A DNA stretch of 64,000 nt, from positions 62,001 through 126,000 of the forward strand of contig JAQVWN010000002.1 in NCBI GenBank assembly GCA_028749475.1. The letters are read 5' to 3'. The stretch's first letter is position 1; each line of letters starts with the position of its first letter. Of the stretch, positions 1 to 8,297 are shown in pieces. The DNA comes from Thomasclavelia sp. GTDB lineage: Bacteria > Bacillota_I > Bacilli_A > Erysipelotrichales > Coprobacillaceae. Both the position numbers and the translations under genes were made by a program. The notes below the pieces were generated by a model. That model did not search any database. It saw only the letters and a list, made by a program, of their open reading frames with translations, and was not told the DNA's origin.

Positions 1-1
1 C

Positions 2-355
2 ATTCCTTTAGCTGCCGGAGCTTTATATATCCCTTTTGGAATAAAACTCTCACCAATGATTGGAGCAGCAGCTATGAGTTTAAGTTCAGTATGCGTTGTA
101 TCTAATGCTTTAAGATTAAAGAGATTTAAAGTAGTAAAAAAGGAGAATGATTATATGAAGACAGTATTAAATATTGAAGGTATGATGTGCGAAAACTGTG
201 TAAGACACGTTAATAAGGCTTTAAGTGAATTAGATGGTGTTATAAGTGTAGAAGTATCTTTAAAAGATAATAATGCAGTAGTAACTACTGATAAAGATAT
301 TCCATTAGATGTGTATTCTAATGCTTTAAATGAAGCAGGCTATAAACTTAAATAG
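2..355 (+). CDS. copA: Copper P-type ATPase (CopA), C-terminal part, fused to a CopZ-like HMA domain (5' partial)
   Basis: The gene runs in from before the window. The first codons match the last membrane segments of copper-exporting P1B ATPases, including the family tail motif AAAMSLSS followed by VVSNALRL (from position 56). The frame continues without a stop into a roughly 66-residue heavy-metal-associated domain carrying the copper-binding motif GMMCENC. A strong ribosome binding site, AAGGAG at 140-145, lies 9 bases before an in-frame ATG at 155, exactly where a free CopZ chaperone would start. One long protein, a separate CopZ, or both could therefore be made. Family knowledge: CopA pumps Cu(I) out of the cytoplasm and CopZ delivers it. 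The domain call is firm; the internal start is inferred. Confidence 0.85.
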   Translation: MPLAAGALYIPFGIKLSPMIGAAAMSLSSVCVVSNALRLKRFKVVKKENDYMKTVLNIEGMMCENCVRHVNKALSELDGVISVEVSLKDNNAVVTTDKDIPLDVYSNALNEAGYKLK

Positions 356-420
356 ATGCTTTATAATTATAGTTAAAAAGCATATAATATCCCTATAAAT
401 AAATTTATGGGGGTATTTTT

Positions 421-1725
421 ATGCAAAGTTTAATAGCTAAATTAATAATATATGCAGATATGGATGAAAGTAGTATTTTAATTCAATTAAGTAAATTAGT
501 TGATGATACTACAAGGGATAAACATATTGTAATAAAAGATATTTATACACAAATAAAAAGATTATTAGAGGTTTCTACTAAGTATGCTTTTGATGGTAAT
601 TTATGGCAAAACTATCTAACTTATGTCTTAATCACAACTGAAAATCCATTTAGCATCACTTGTGAAAAACAAGGAGCTAGTGATGGTAGTGTAAATCATT
701 TTGCCTTAAATGATTTTGCAATCTTCCAACAATTATTTCATTATGATTTTAAAGAAGTGGAAACTAGACTAGGAATTGATTGCTTTAGTACAATCACTAA
801 TTATAAAGCTCTTTCTAAACCAGAACTTATGTATAATAAAAATGTTTCAAGCAAAGTAAAAGAATTATCTATTAAACTAAATAATACAAAAGATCCTCAA
901 GAATTTTTTGATTTAGTTACAAACTTCTATAAAGAATATGGAGTAGGAATGTTTGGTTTAAACAAAGCCTTTAGAATAGCTACAAGTGGAGAGAATAGTG
1001 TTGAACTTAAAGCTATTAATAATATGGACGAAGTAAGATTAGATGATTTAGTTGGTTATGAACTTCAAAAGAAGAAACTTATTGATAATACTGAAGCCTT
1101 TGTAGAAGGAAGAAAATCTAATAATGCTTTATTATATGGTGATAGTGGTACTGGTAAATCAACTTCTATCAAAGCAATTGTCAATGAATATTATCCTCAA
1201 GGGCTTAGAATGATAGAAATATATAAACATCAATTTAAGGATTTGAGTAATATTATCGCCAAGATAAAAAATCGTAATTATCGATTTATTATTTATATGG
1301 ATGACTTATCATTTGAAGAATTTGAAATTGAATATAAATTTTTAAAAGCTGTAATTGAAGGTGGGGTTGAAACTAAACCTGAAAATATCCTTATTTATGC
1401 AACAAGTAATAGAAGACATTTAATCAAAGAAACTTGGAATGATCGAGATGATATGAAGACAGGTGCTGGATTACATCAATCAGATACTATGGAAGAAAAA
1501 CTTTCTTTAGTAAATAGATTTGGATGTAAAATTAATTACTCTAAACCTTCTCGTAAGGAATACAATAATATCGTTGTTGAACTTGCTAAAGCTCAACATT
1601 TAAAAGCTAGTGAAGAGACTTTAATTGCTGAAGCCAATAAATGGGAAATTGCTCATGGTGGTATTTCTGGTCGTACAGCTCAACAATTTATCAACTATAT
1701 GGCAGGAATAGAAGAAAATGACTAA
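421..1725 (+). CDS. DUF815-family AAA+ ATPase
   Basis: This 434-residue cytosolic protein has an N-terminal helical region (about 1-210) and an AAA-type ATPase module. The Walker A motif GDSGTGKS is at residues 240-247, and a Walker B-like stretch IIYMDDLSFE follows near 289-298. A later ATSNRRHL segment resembles sensor 1, and EEKLSLVNRFG is typical of the DUF815 family. That family is common in Firmicutes and has no settled function; it may be an AAA+ remodelling factor. The start has a G-rich ribosome binding site (GGGGG) about 7 bases upstream. The stop overlaps the next gene by 8 bases, suggesting co-translation with the YjdF-like membrane protein. Confidence 0.85.
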   Translation: MQSLIAKLIIYADMDESSILIQLSKLVDDTTRDKHIVIKDIYTQIKRLLEVSTKYAFDGNLWQNYLTYVLITTENPFSITCEKQGASDGSVNHFALNDFAIFQQLFHYDFKEVETRLGIDCFSTITNYKALSKPELMYNKNVSSKVKELSIKLNNTKDPQEFFDLVTNFYKEYGVGMFGLNKAFRIATSGENSVELKAINNMDEVRLDDLVGYELQKKKLIDNTEAFVEGRKSNNALLYGDSGTGKSTSIKAIVNEYYPQGLRMIEIYKHQFKDLSNIIAKIKNRNYRFIIYMDDLSFEEFEIEYKFLKAVIEGGVETKPENILIYATSNRRHLIKETWNDRDDMKTGAGLHQSDTMEEKLSLVNRFGCKINYSKPSRKEYNNIVVELAKAQHLKASEETLIAEANKWEIAHGGISGRTAQQFINYMAGIEEND

Positions 1726-2425
1726 AAACACCAAAAGAATTAGATTAATTCTTCTATTAATTACGGTATCTTTAACAATTGCCACAGTTATTAGATTTTT
1801 CTTTGTTACAACAGACAAACAAAAAACTCAAATGATATTTTCATGCTTACAATATGTTGCCATGTTAATAGTAATTGCTCTACCACATATATTTAAGAAG
1901 AGATTTAATTTAGAAATCCCAACGGCAATATATTTAGCTGTTGCTTGTTTCTCTTTTAGTGAATTAGTTTTAGGTGATGGCTTAAATTTTTATGGAAAAT
2001 TTGGTTGGTGGGATTCATTTTTGCATTTCCAATCTGGGTACATTCTTTCATTAATTGGAGTTTGGGTCATCAAACTCGTTATGAGTAAAGATAGTCATGT
2101 AATCTATATGAATAGACTGTTCCTTTCAATCTTTACAATTTGTTTTTCAGTTTGCGTTGGAGCTTGTTGGGAAATTATTGAATATGTTAGTGATGATGTC
2201 TTACATACCAATGCTCAACAGTATTTAGAATCTAATCGGGGAACTATTGCTAGTAAAAAAGATGTTCCTTTAGTTGGACATGCTGCTTTAGCAGATACAA
2301 TTAAAGATTTATCTTTAGATTTGCTTGGATCTTCATTAGTAGCTGTTGCTGTATATTTTATGGATGAAAAGAGCTTTGATTTAAGAATAAAAAGAATCAA
2401 TAATGAAGAAAAAGATAATGATTAA
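1718..2425 (+). CDS. YjdF/DUF2238-like integral membrane protein
   Basis: This 235-residue protein has about six hydrophobic segments. It carries conserved polar motifs between helices that fit the YjdF/DUF2238 family: FGWWDSFLHFQSGY near residue 90, WEIIEY near 150, and DTIKDLSLDLLG near 190. The biochemical role of that family is not established. The ATG overlaps the end of the DUF815 gene in ATGACTAA, so expression is probably coupled. The last codons (KDND and stop) lie inside a perfect palindrome that also encodes the end of the converging amylase gene. Confidence 0.75.
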   Translation: MTKNTKRIRLILLLITVSLTIATVIRFFFVTTDKQKTQMIFSCLQYVAMLIVIALPHIFKKRFNLEIPTAIYLAVACFSFSELVLGDGLNFYGKFGWWDSFLHFQSGYILSLIGVWVIKLVMSKDSHVIYMNRLFLSIFTICFSVCVGACWEIIEYVSDDVLHTNAQQYLESNRGTIASKKDVPLVGHAALADTIKDLSLDLLGSSLVAVAVYFMDEKSFDLRIKRINNEEKDND

Positions 2426-2442
2426 TTAATCATTATCTTTTT
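2409..2442. terminator. Bidirectional terminator, 34-base perfect palindrome
   Basis: The sequence is a perfect inverted repeat centred between 2425 and 2426, with A-rich and T-rich ends that give a T run for each strand. It contains both stop codons, which abut back to back (TAA at 2423-2425 on plus, TAA at 2426-2428 on minus). It should stop transcription of both converging genes. Confidence 0.9.
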
Positions 2443-3874
2443 TGTTATTTATTGTATAAATACTTAAACTTCCACCAGCAACTTTAAAAGTTCCATTACC
2501 ATCGTTGTCTATTACAACATCCTCTTCTTCACCAAATATATCTGACATTGTTTTACCAGCCCATTTTTGACCTACTTGCATTTCTTTATTACCTTCATTG
2601 TAATCTGAAATAATTATAACTAAAGGATCATTTTCTTTATCTTTAACCCATCCAATAACATTAGGATTATCAAGGTAATCATCTTGGGTTGTGTGATTAT
2701 GAAGTTGACGTAGTTTGATAAATAAATCAATATACTCATGTTTGGCTTTGACATTAGCTTCACTAATTCCATAGTAGTCACCATAAAAGACACAAGGATA
2801 ACCTTCATCACGAAGCAAAATTAGGGCGTATGCCATTGGTTTAAACCAATCTGGTATAAATGACTGAAGGCCCTGATTTGGCTCAGTATCGTGATTATCT
2901 ACGAATGTGACAGCGTTGCTAGGTCTACTTGCAACAATTGTATCATTAAAGATCTCTCTTAAATCATATTCTCCATTACTAGTAGCTGCTTTATACATAT
3001 TAAAATGCAGCGCTACATCAAATAAAGACAATTCATTATCAACATCATCAAGATACTTTAATAGTTTGTTTCCATCGCCATTCCAATATTCACCAACCAC
3101 AAATAAATCTTTTTTAATAGTTTTGAAATGTTTAATATAGTCTCTCATAAATGAACTAGAAATATGTTTTAAGGCATCCATTCTAAGTCCATCAATCTTA
3201 CTGATATCTAAATACCAATTAGTCCAATTATAAACTTCTTCAACAGTTTCTTTGTTATCGAAATCTAAATCAGTTCCCATTAAATAATCATAATTATCAA
3301 ACTCATCATCAACATCACTATTCCATGATTTAGTTGCAAATAGATAAGGACCTTTATCATCAGATAAAGCATCATAGTCAACGCCACTAAAATGAGTCCA
3401 ATTCCATTTAAATGAAGAATATTTGTCTTTTCTTCCTTCAAAAGTATATTTAGTAGGGGCTTTAATTATTTTAAGATCCCCAATAGTATTATTACGATGT
3501 TCATTATCTACTTTACTAGCTGCAACTAATTCATAGTCATCAGCACCCATTCGATGATTTAAAACAATATCACCATATATATTTAATTTATTGTTATGTA
3601 ATGATTTAATGCATTTTAGATATTCATCTTTAGTTCCATATTTAGTCGGAATTGAACCTTTTTGGTTAAATTCCCCTAAATCATATAAATCATAAACTCC
3701 ATATCCAACATCATTTTTACCACTATACCCTTTATAAGCAGGTGGCATCCAAACACTAGTAAAACCAACTTTAGCTAAATGCTTTGCATCATTAGATAAC
3801 TGATTCCAAAATTTTATATTATCATTTAAATACCATTGAAAGTATTGTATCATCACACCATTATTTGTAGACAT
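2426..3874 (-). CDS. Cytoplasmic alpha-amylase, GH13 family
   Basis: This 482-residue protein has no signal peptide, so it probably acts on intracellular or imported alpha-glucans. It starts with GVMIQYFQWY, as in Bacillus-type liquefying amylases. Visible GH13 signatures are DIVLNHRMGADD (about 102-113), the nucleophile in RMDALKH (Asp233), the acid/base in GEYWN (Glu262), and the transition-state Asp in FVDNHDTEP (Asp329). Length is normal for the family. The start has AAGGAG 8 bases upstream. It is transcribed alone, divergently from the AEC carrier and convergent with the YjdF-like gene. Confidence 0.93.
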   Translation of the reverse strand: MSTNNGVMIQYFQWYLNDNIKFWNQLSNDAKHLAKVGFTSVWMPPAYKGYSGKNDVGYGVYDLYDLGEFNQKGSIPTKYGTKDEYLKCIKSLHNNKLNIYGDIVLNHRMGADDYELVAASKVDNEHRNNTIGDLKIIKAPTKYTFEGRKDKYSSFKWNWTHFSGVDYDALSDDKGPYLFATKSWNSDVDDEFDNYDYLMGTDLDFDNKETVEEVYNWTNWYLDISKIDGLRMDALKHISSSFMRDYIKHFKTIKKDLFVVGEYWNGDGNKLLKYLDDVDNELSLFDVALHFNMYKAATSNGEYDLREIFNDTIVASRPSNAVTFVDNHDTEPNQGLQSFIPDWFKPMAYALILLRDEGYPCVFYGDYYGISEANVKAKHEYIDLFIKLRQLHNHTTQDDYLDNPNVIGWVKDKENDPLVIIISDYNEGNKEMQVGQKWAGKTMSDIFGEEEDVVIDNDGNGTFKVAGGSLSIYTINNKKDND

Positions 3875-3950
3875 TAAATCAACTCCTTAGTAAACATTAT
3901 AGTAAAATAACCCAATTTGTGATATAAATATGATAATTAAGAGGAAAAAG

Positions 3951-4865
3951 ATGGAGATACTTAATCTACAAATTGAAATATTTTTATTGTTATTTATTGG
4001 TTACATTTTATCTAAATTAGGACTATTTTCAAAGACTACGAGAGCTCAACTTACTAGTATAACATTATCAGTTATCTTGCCAGCAGCAATTATTGAATCA
4101 TTCGATATGGATTTAACCTTTGAAGTCTTTCAATCAACAATTATTGTGTTAGTTGTTTCCTTATGTATTCAAATTTTATATTTTATCTTTAATAAATTTT
4201 TATATAATAAATATCCTAGTGATAAAAAAATAAATTTGAAATATTCCACAATGGTTTCTAATGCTGGATTTATGGGGATGCCAATAGCTCAAGCTACATT
4301 TGGAAATACTGGTCTATTATATGCTTCAATCTTTTTAATACCTCAAAGAATCTTTATGTGGTCAGAAGGACTATCATTATATACAACTGTCAGTAAAAAA
4401 GATCTTGTTAAAAATGTTTTAACTCATCCTTGTATTATAGCTTTATTTATAGGAGTAATTGTAATGTGTCTAAGAATGGTTGGTATCACAATGCCAGCTG
4501 CCTTAGATAATACCATTCAAGCAGTAGCTAATTGTAATACTGCTATTAGTATGATTGTAATCGGAGGAATACTTTCAGATGTCACTCCGAAAGAATTTAT
4601 TGATGTAGATGCCTTTTACTATAGTCTCATTAGATTAATCTTATTACCAATAATTATATTCATTATTGTTAGATTAATAGGAATTAGTCCTCTAGCAGCT
4701 AATGTTTGTGTTTTACTTTCTGCTATGCCAGCAGCTAGTACTAGTGCTATGCTAGCTCAAAAATATGAAGTCAATCCCGAATTTGCTAGTAAACTGGTTT
4801 TTGTATCAACTCTTTTATCTTTAATAACAATTCCTTTAATAACGATAATTCTCAAAACTTTCTAA
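3951..4865 (+). CDS. AEC-family (auxin efflux carrier-like) transporter
   Basis: About 304 residues with ten hydrophobic segments, matching the bacterial AEC family (malate or other organic acid permeases). The N-terminal QIEIFLLLFIGYILSKLGLF and the C-terminal CVLLSAMPAASTSAMLAQKY are typical. An ATG at 3930 also opens the frame, but the ATG at 3951 has GAGG 6 bases upstream and matches the usual family N terminus. The substrate cannot be read from sequence. A second AEC gene lies at 34489; the two are clearly diverged. The stop codon is inside the terminator stem. Confidence 0.88.
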   Translation: MEILNLQIEIFLLLFIGYILSKLGLFSKTTRAQLTSITLSVILPAAIIESFDMDLTFEVFQSTIIVLVVSLCIQILYFIFNKFLYNKYPSDKKINLKYSTMVSNAGFMGMPIAQATFGNTGLLYASIFLIPQRIFMWSEGLSLYTTVSKKDLVKNVLTHPCIIALFIGVIVMCLRMVGITMPAALDNTIQAVANCNTAISMIVIGGILSDVTPKEFIDVDAFYYSLIRLILLPIIIFIIVRLIGISPLAANVCVLLSAMPAASTSAMLAQKYEVNPEFASKLVFVSTLLSLITIPLITIILKTF

Positions 4866-4883
4866 TACTTTTAGAAAGTTTTA
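4854..4883 (+). terminator. Rho-independent terminator of the AEC gene
   Basis: An 11-bp perfect stem (AAAACTTTCTA with TAGAAAGTTTT) surrounds a 7-base loop. The stem includes the stop codon of the AEC gene. Confidence 0.8.
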
Positions 4884-4915
4884 TAGTATAATCTTGATAG
4901 GTGGTGGAGTGTGAC

Positions 4916-6826
4916 ATGTTATATAATTTTAGTTTTGATATTGCGGCAATAATATTTGAAGCAATATTATATGTATATTTTAATATGAAGATAAAAAAGA
5001 TGGAAAACCTTAGAGTTAAAATCTTTGGATTTTTTATTGTCTTTTTATTTATAACCGGAGTATTTGATATTATTACATGTTTTATGTCTACGGGGACTAA
5101 TCATATACTTTTATCTCATGTTACGAATGTTATTTTTCTATTATGTGAATCTATCAGCCCAGTTTTGTATGTTGTATATGCCTACTTGATTGCTAAAAAG
5201 AATCAACCATTTGATACTGCTTTTTGGCTTCTTTGTATTCCAGCATTTATTTGTTGTGTGATGGTTCTTGTTTCACCAGGAACTGGTTTAATGTATTACC
5301 TCAATGATAAAGGTGCCTACTTTCATGGCAGTCTTCATTTTATTTTATATATTAGTGGAGCCTTTTATGCAATTTCAGCTTTGACAATTATGTATCTTTC
5401 TGAAAGAAAAAAGAGAAAATCAAACACAATATTTACTCTCATAGCTTGTTTAGTTATTTTTACTGCTATGATTATTCAAAATATTTATCCGAAACAACTA
5501 CTAATTGTCTTTTCTAGTGTCATAGTTATGTGGATGATGTTTATAAACTATGAACTTGTTAATGAAGATTATGATCGGCTTACCAAAATTTATAATCGTC
5601 ATGCTTTTGATGGGGAAGTAAGAAGATTACTTAGAGTTCATCCCAATACTGAATATGCCATTATTGTATTAAATATCAATGTGTTTAAAATTTATAATGA
5701 GTTATTTGGAACTAAGGTTGGAGATTCTATTTTATGTGTGGTTGCCAATTATTTAGAAAATAAAATAGGCGATAAAGGAATTGTAGCTAGGTATGAATCA
5801 GACAATTTTGCAGTTTGTATGGAATCGAAAGATTTAGAAATTATCTCATTGCCTTCAAGCTATGATGATAATAAGATTTATATCGAAACTTTAAATCATA
5901 ATATTTCATTTACTTTAGGTATCTATAAAACAAAGGGCAATTCTCAAACACCTATTCCAGTAATGGTTGATTATGCAATTATTGCTTTAAAGAATGTTAG
6001 AATGGATTCACTTGTTCCATATGGAATATATAATTATGAAATGAGTAAAAATACTTTAGCTACTAAACGTTTAATAGTTGATTTTGATGAGTCTTTAAAT
6101 AATGATCAATTCACTTATGCAATTCAACCAATTTATAATAATTCTGGTACTAAGATAGAATATGGTGAAGTTTTAGTTAGATGGAATCATCCGTTTTATG
6201 GAATGTTAGATAGTAGTGTTTTTATTAACTCTTTAGAGGATAATAACTTAATCTCTAAAATGGATTGGTATGTCTGGAATAAAGCTTGTGATTGTATTAA
6301 AAAGTTAAACGATGAAGGTATTAATGTTCCATTAACTGTTAATGTTAGTAGAGGACATTTATATGACATTGATTTCCATCATAAATTAAATGAGTTATTA
6401 ACTAAGAAAGGCATTAGTAAAAACCAAATAGTCTTAGAGATAACCGAAAATGATAGTTGTGCTGAAAACTGGGAATTAATGGATGTCTATCAAAAACTTC
6501 GAGAAGATGGATATAAGATAATGATGGATGACTTTGGATCAGGTTATTCTTCTTTAAATATGTTGAAAGATGTAGATGTCGATATAATCAAAATTGATTT
6601 ATTGTTTTTGTCTAATGTTCAAAATTCTAAAACAAAAATCATTTTTGAAAATATATTAAATATGATTCATGAATTAGGGTTTAAATCAGTAGTTGAAGGA
6701 GTAGAAACAAGAGAACAATATTCATTGATTAAAGAATTAGACAATGAATTTATCCAAGGATACTTCTTTTCTAAACCAGTTAGTGCTACTGAATTTATTC
6801 AATTAGTAAAAAAAGAAAATAAATAG
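4916..6826 (+). CDS. Membrane-anchored EAL-domain c-di-GMP phosphodiesterase with degenerate GGDEF
   Basis: About 636 residues. The first 200 residues hold six or seven hydrophobic segments. A GGDEF-like domain follows (about 220-370) whose signature is altered to RYESDNF, so it should not make c-di-GMP. The EAL domain (about 380-636) keeps its catalytic set: EVLVRW in place of EAL, NVSRGHL, LEITEN, MDDFGSGYSS, IIKID, VVEGVET and FIQGYFFSKP. It should therefore hydrolyse c-di-GMP. A GTG at 4901 is in frame, but the ATG at 4916 follows GGAG by 6 bases and is the better start. No other c-di-GMP gene is in the window. Confidence 0.9.
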   Translation: MLYNFSFDIAAIIFEAILYVYFNMKIKKMENLRVKIFGFFIVFLFITGVFDIITCFMSTGTNHILLSHVTNVIFLLCESISPVLYVVYAYLIAKKNQPFDTAFWLLCIPAFICCVMVLVSPGTGLMYYLNDKGAYFHGSLHFILYISGAFYAISALTIMYLSERKKRKSNTIFTLIACLVIFTAMIIQNIYPKQLLIVFSSVIVMWMMFINYELVNEDYDRLTKIYNRHAFDGEVRRLLRVHPNTEYAIIVLNINVFKIYNELFGTKVGDSILCVVANYLENKIGDKGIVARYESDNFAVCMESKDLEIISLPSSYDDNKIYIETLNHNISFTLGIYKTKGNSQTPIPVMVDYAIIALKNVRMDSLVPYGIYNYEMSKNTLATKRLIVDFDESLNNDQFTYAIQPIYNNSGTKIEYGEVLVRWNHPFYGMLDSSVFINSLEDNNLISKMDWYVWNKACDCIKKLNDEGINVPLTVNVSRGHLYDIDFHHKLNELLTKKGISKNQIVLEITENDSCAENWELMDVYQKLREDGYKIMMDDFGSGYSSLNMLKDVDVDIIKIDLLFLSNVQNSKTKIIFENILNMIHELGFKSVVEGVETREQYSLIKELDNEFIQGYFFSKPVSATEFIQLVKKENK

Positions 6827-6849
6827 AGATGAAATATTCATCTCTATTT
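6821..6849. terminator. Bidirectional terminator between EAL and zinc-ribbon genes
   Basis: A 13-bp perfect stem (AAATAGAGATGAA with TTCATCTCTATTT) has a 3-base loop and A/T-rich flanks on both sides. It serves both converging genes. Confidence 0.88.
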
Positions 6850-7244
6850 TAAGTTCTTTTATCAAATTTTTGTTGGCATTTTGGACAAGTGACAGTAATT
6901 TCTCCTTTATGACGTGGAAGTCTAATCATTTGATGACAAAATGGACAAATAATATATTTATGTTTTAAATCTTTAATTTGTTTAGTGAATAACTTAAACT
7001 TCCTTTTAATTGGTCTAGTAATATATTCAAAAACCGTATTTTCATGATATCTTTTTTGAATATTGCCTGAGAATGTTCTAAATAGAAATATAATTACTAA
7101 TAACCAATATAAGACATTAGCTACAATATTTTTCCCACCAGTTGGTAGATTAATTAAGAATATGATAACCATTAAAATAATTAAAAATTTATTTAATGAA
7201 TCGATTCCGTTTCTAGTTTGTAAAAATCTTTTAAATTTATTCAT
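6849..7244 (-). CDS. Small membrane protein with C-terminal zinc ribbon
   Basis: A 131-residue protein. Two hydrophobic segments (about 19-35 and 40-57) are followed by a strongly basic linker and a C-terminal CPFC...CPKC pair spaced as in a zinc ribbon. Proteins of this layout are widespread in Firmicutes and uncharacterised. It stands alone on the minus strand, with an upstream region shared divergently with the TIM-barrel gene. A nucleic-acid or protein-binding role at the membrane is possible but not shown. Confidence 0.75.
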   Translation of the reverse strand: MNKFKRFLQTRNGIDSLNKFLIILMVIIFLINLPTGGKNIVANVLYWLLVIIFLFRTFSGNIQKRYHENTVFEYITRPIKRKFKLFTKQIKDLKHKYIICPFCHQMIRLPRHKGEITVTCPKCQQKFDKRT

Positions 7245-7360
7245 TTTATTACTTCCTTCGTTAGTAGTTATACTAACATAATATTAACTAATTATGAATT
7301 ATTTTTATATTGATTAAACTTGTATATACTAGTAGAATTAATATATCGGAGGAAATAATG

Positions 7361-8254
7361 ATGAAAAGACTATTAAACTGTACATCAAAAGAGTTGTTAA
7401 GCTATAACGGAGATGAATTAAAACAAGCAATTTTAGCTAGTGAAGGAAGAACTGTTTTAACTGAAACATGTTTAGTTCCTTATCCATTAATGGGAGATAT
7501 TACTAACGCTGAAATGGCTGCTGCTTTTGGAAGTGACTTAATTTTACTTAATTTATTTGATTGTGATAATCCGGTTATTCCAGGACTAGATACTGATACT
7601 AATACTATTGAAAGACTAAAAGAATTAGTTGGTCGTCCTATTGGTTGTAACCTTGAACCTGTCGATTTAAATGCCAAGATGTTAGAAGATCGTCAAAATA
7701 TCTGTAAAGGAAGACAAGCTACTAAGGATACTTATCAAAAAGCTGAAAAACTTGGATTTAACTTTATTTGTTTAACTGGAAATCCTGGTGTTGGAGTTTC
7801 TAATAAGTCTATTTGTGAAGCAATTAAGGTTGCTAAAGAAAACTTTAGTGGAATGATTATTGCTGGTAAGATGCATGGTGCCGGAGTTGACGAACCTATT
7901 GTTGATATGAATTCAATAAAAGAATTCATTGAAGCAGGAGCTGATGTAATTTTAATGCCAGCTGTTAATACAGTACCTGGTTTATCAGAAGAAACAGTTA
8001 CTAAAGCCTGTGAATATATTCATTCAAAAGGATGTGTAGCCCTTAGTGCTATAGGTACTTCTCAAGAAGGATCTGATCAAGAAACTATTCGTGAAATGGG
8101 TATTATAAATAAAAGATGTGGTATTGATGTTCAACATATTGGAGATGCTGGTTATTGTGGTATGGCTCTTCCTGAAAACATAATGGCCCTTTCTGTAGCA
8201 ATAAGAGGAGTACGTCATACATATCATCGTATTGCGAGTTCAATTAATAGATAA
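7361..8254 (+). CDS. PEP phosphonomutase-like TIM-barrel protein (DUF7916 type)
   Basis: About 297 residues. The pattern MGDITNAEMAAAFGSDLILLNLFDCDNP, here split over two strands of a barrel, and later GNPGVGVS, ADVILMPAVNTVPG and ALSAIGTSQEGSD are typical of an uncharacterised TIM-barrel family in gut Firmicutes, often mislabelled as a haloacid dehalogenase. The substrate is unknown. Two adjacent ATGs exist (7358 and 7361); GGAGG at 7348-7352 favours 7361. The frame is open further upstream (from 7310) but lacks a ribosome binding site there. It is a single-gene unit ending in a strong terminator. Confidence 0.75.
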   Translation: MKRLLNCTSKELLSYNGDELKQAILASEGRTVLTETCLVPYPLMGDITNAEMAAAFGSDLILLNLFDCDNPVIPGLDTDTNTIERLKELVGRPIGCNLEPVDLNAKMLEDRQNICKGRQATKDTYQKAEKLGFNFICLTGNPGVGVSNKSICEAIKVAKENFSGMIIAGKMHGAGVDEPIVDMNSIKEFIEAGADVILMPAVNTVPGLSEETVTKACEYIHSKGCVALSAIGTSQEGSDQETIREMGIINKRCGIDVQHIGDAGYCGMALPENIMALSVAIRGVRHTYHRIASSINR

Positions 8255-8279
8255 TGGCAACATTATCTATTATTTTTTT
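8245..8279 (+). terminator. Rho-independent terminator
   Basis: A 12-bp stem (TAATAGATAATG with CATTATCTATTA), a GCAA loop and a seven-T run. The stem contains the stop codon of the TIM-barrel gene. Confidence 0.92.
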
Positions 8280-8280
8280 G

Positions 8281-8289
8281 TGTTATACT
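8281..8289 (+). promoter_or_regulatory. Extended -10 promoter giving a probable leaderless mRNA
   Basis: TGTTATACT is an extended -10 element (TGN then TATACT). Its end is 8 bases before the ATG at 8298, so transcription should start at or next to the start codon. The usual -35 position falls in the preceding terminator stem and is weak. Confidence 0.55.
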
Positions 8290-8297
8290 GATTAAGT

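Noticed and set aside
3053-3140. Small plus-strand frames inside the alpha-amylase gene
   Set aside because: Antisense shadows of a conserved gene with no ribosome binding site.
7310-7360. Longer N terminus for the TIM-barrel protein
   Set aside because: The upstream ATG has no ribosome binding site, while GGAGG is well placed for 7358/7361.
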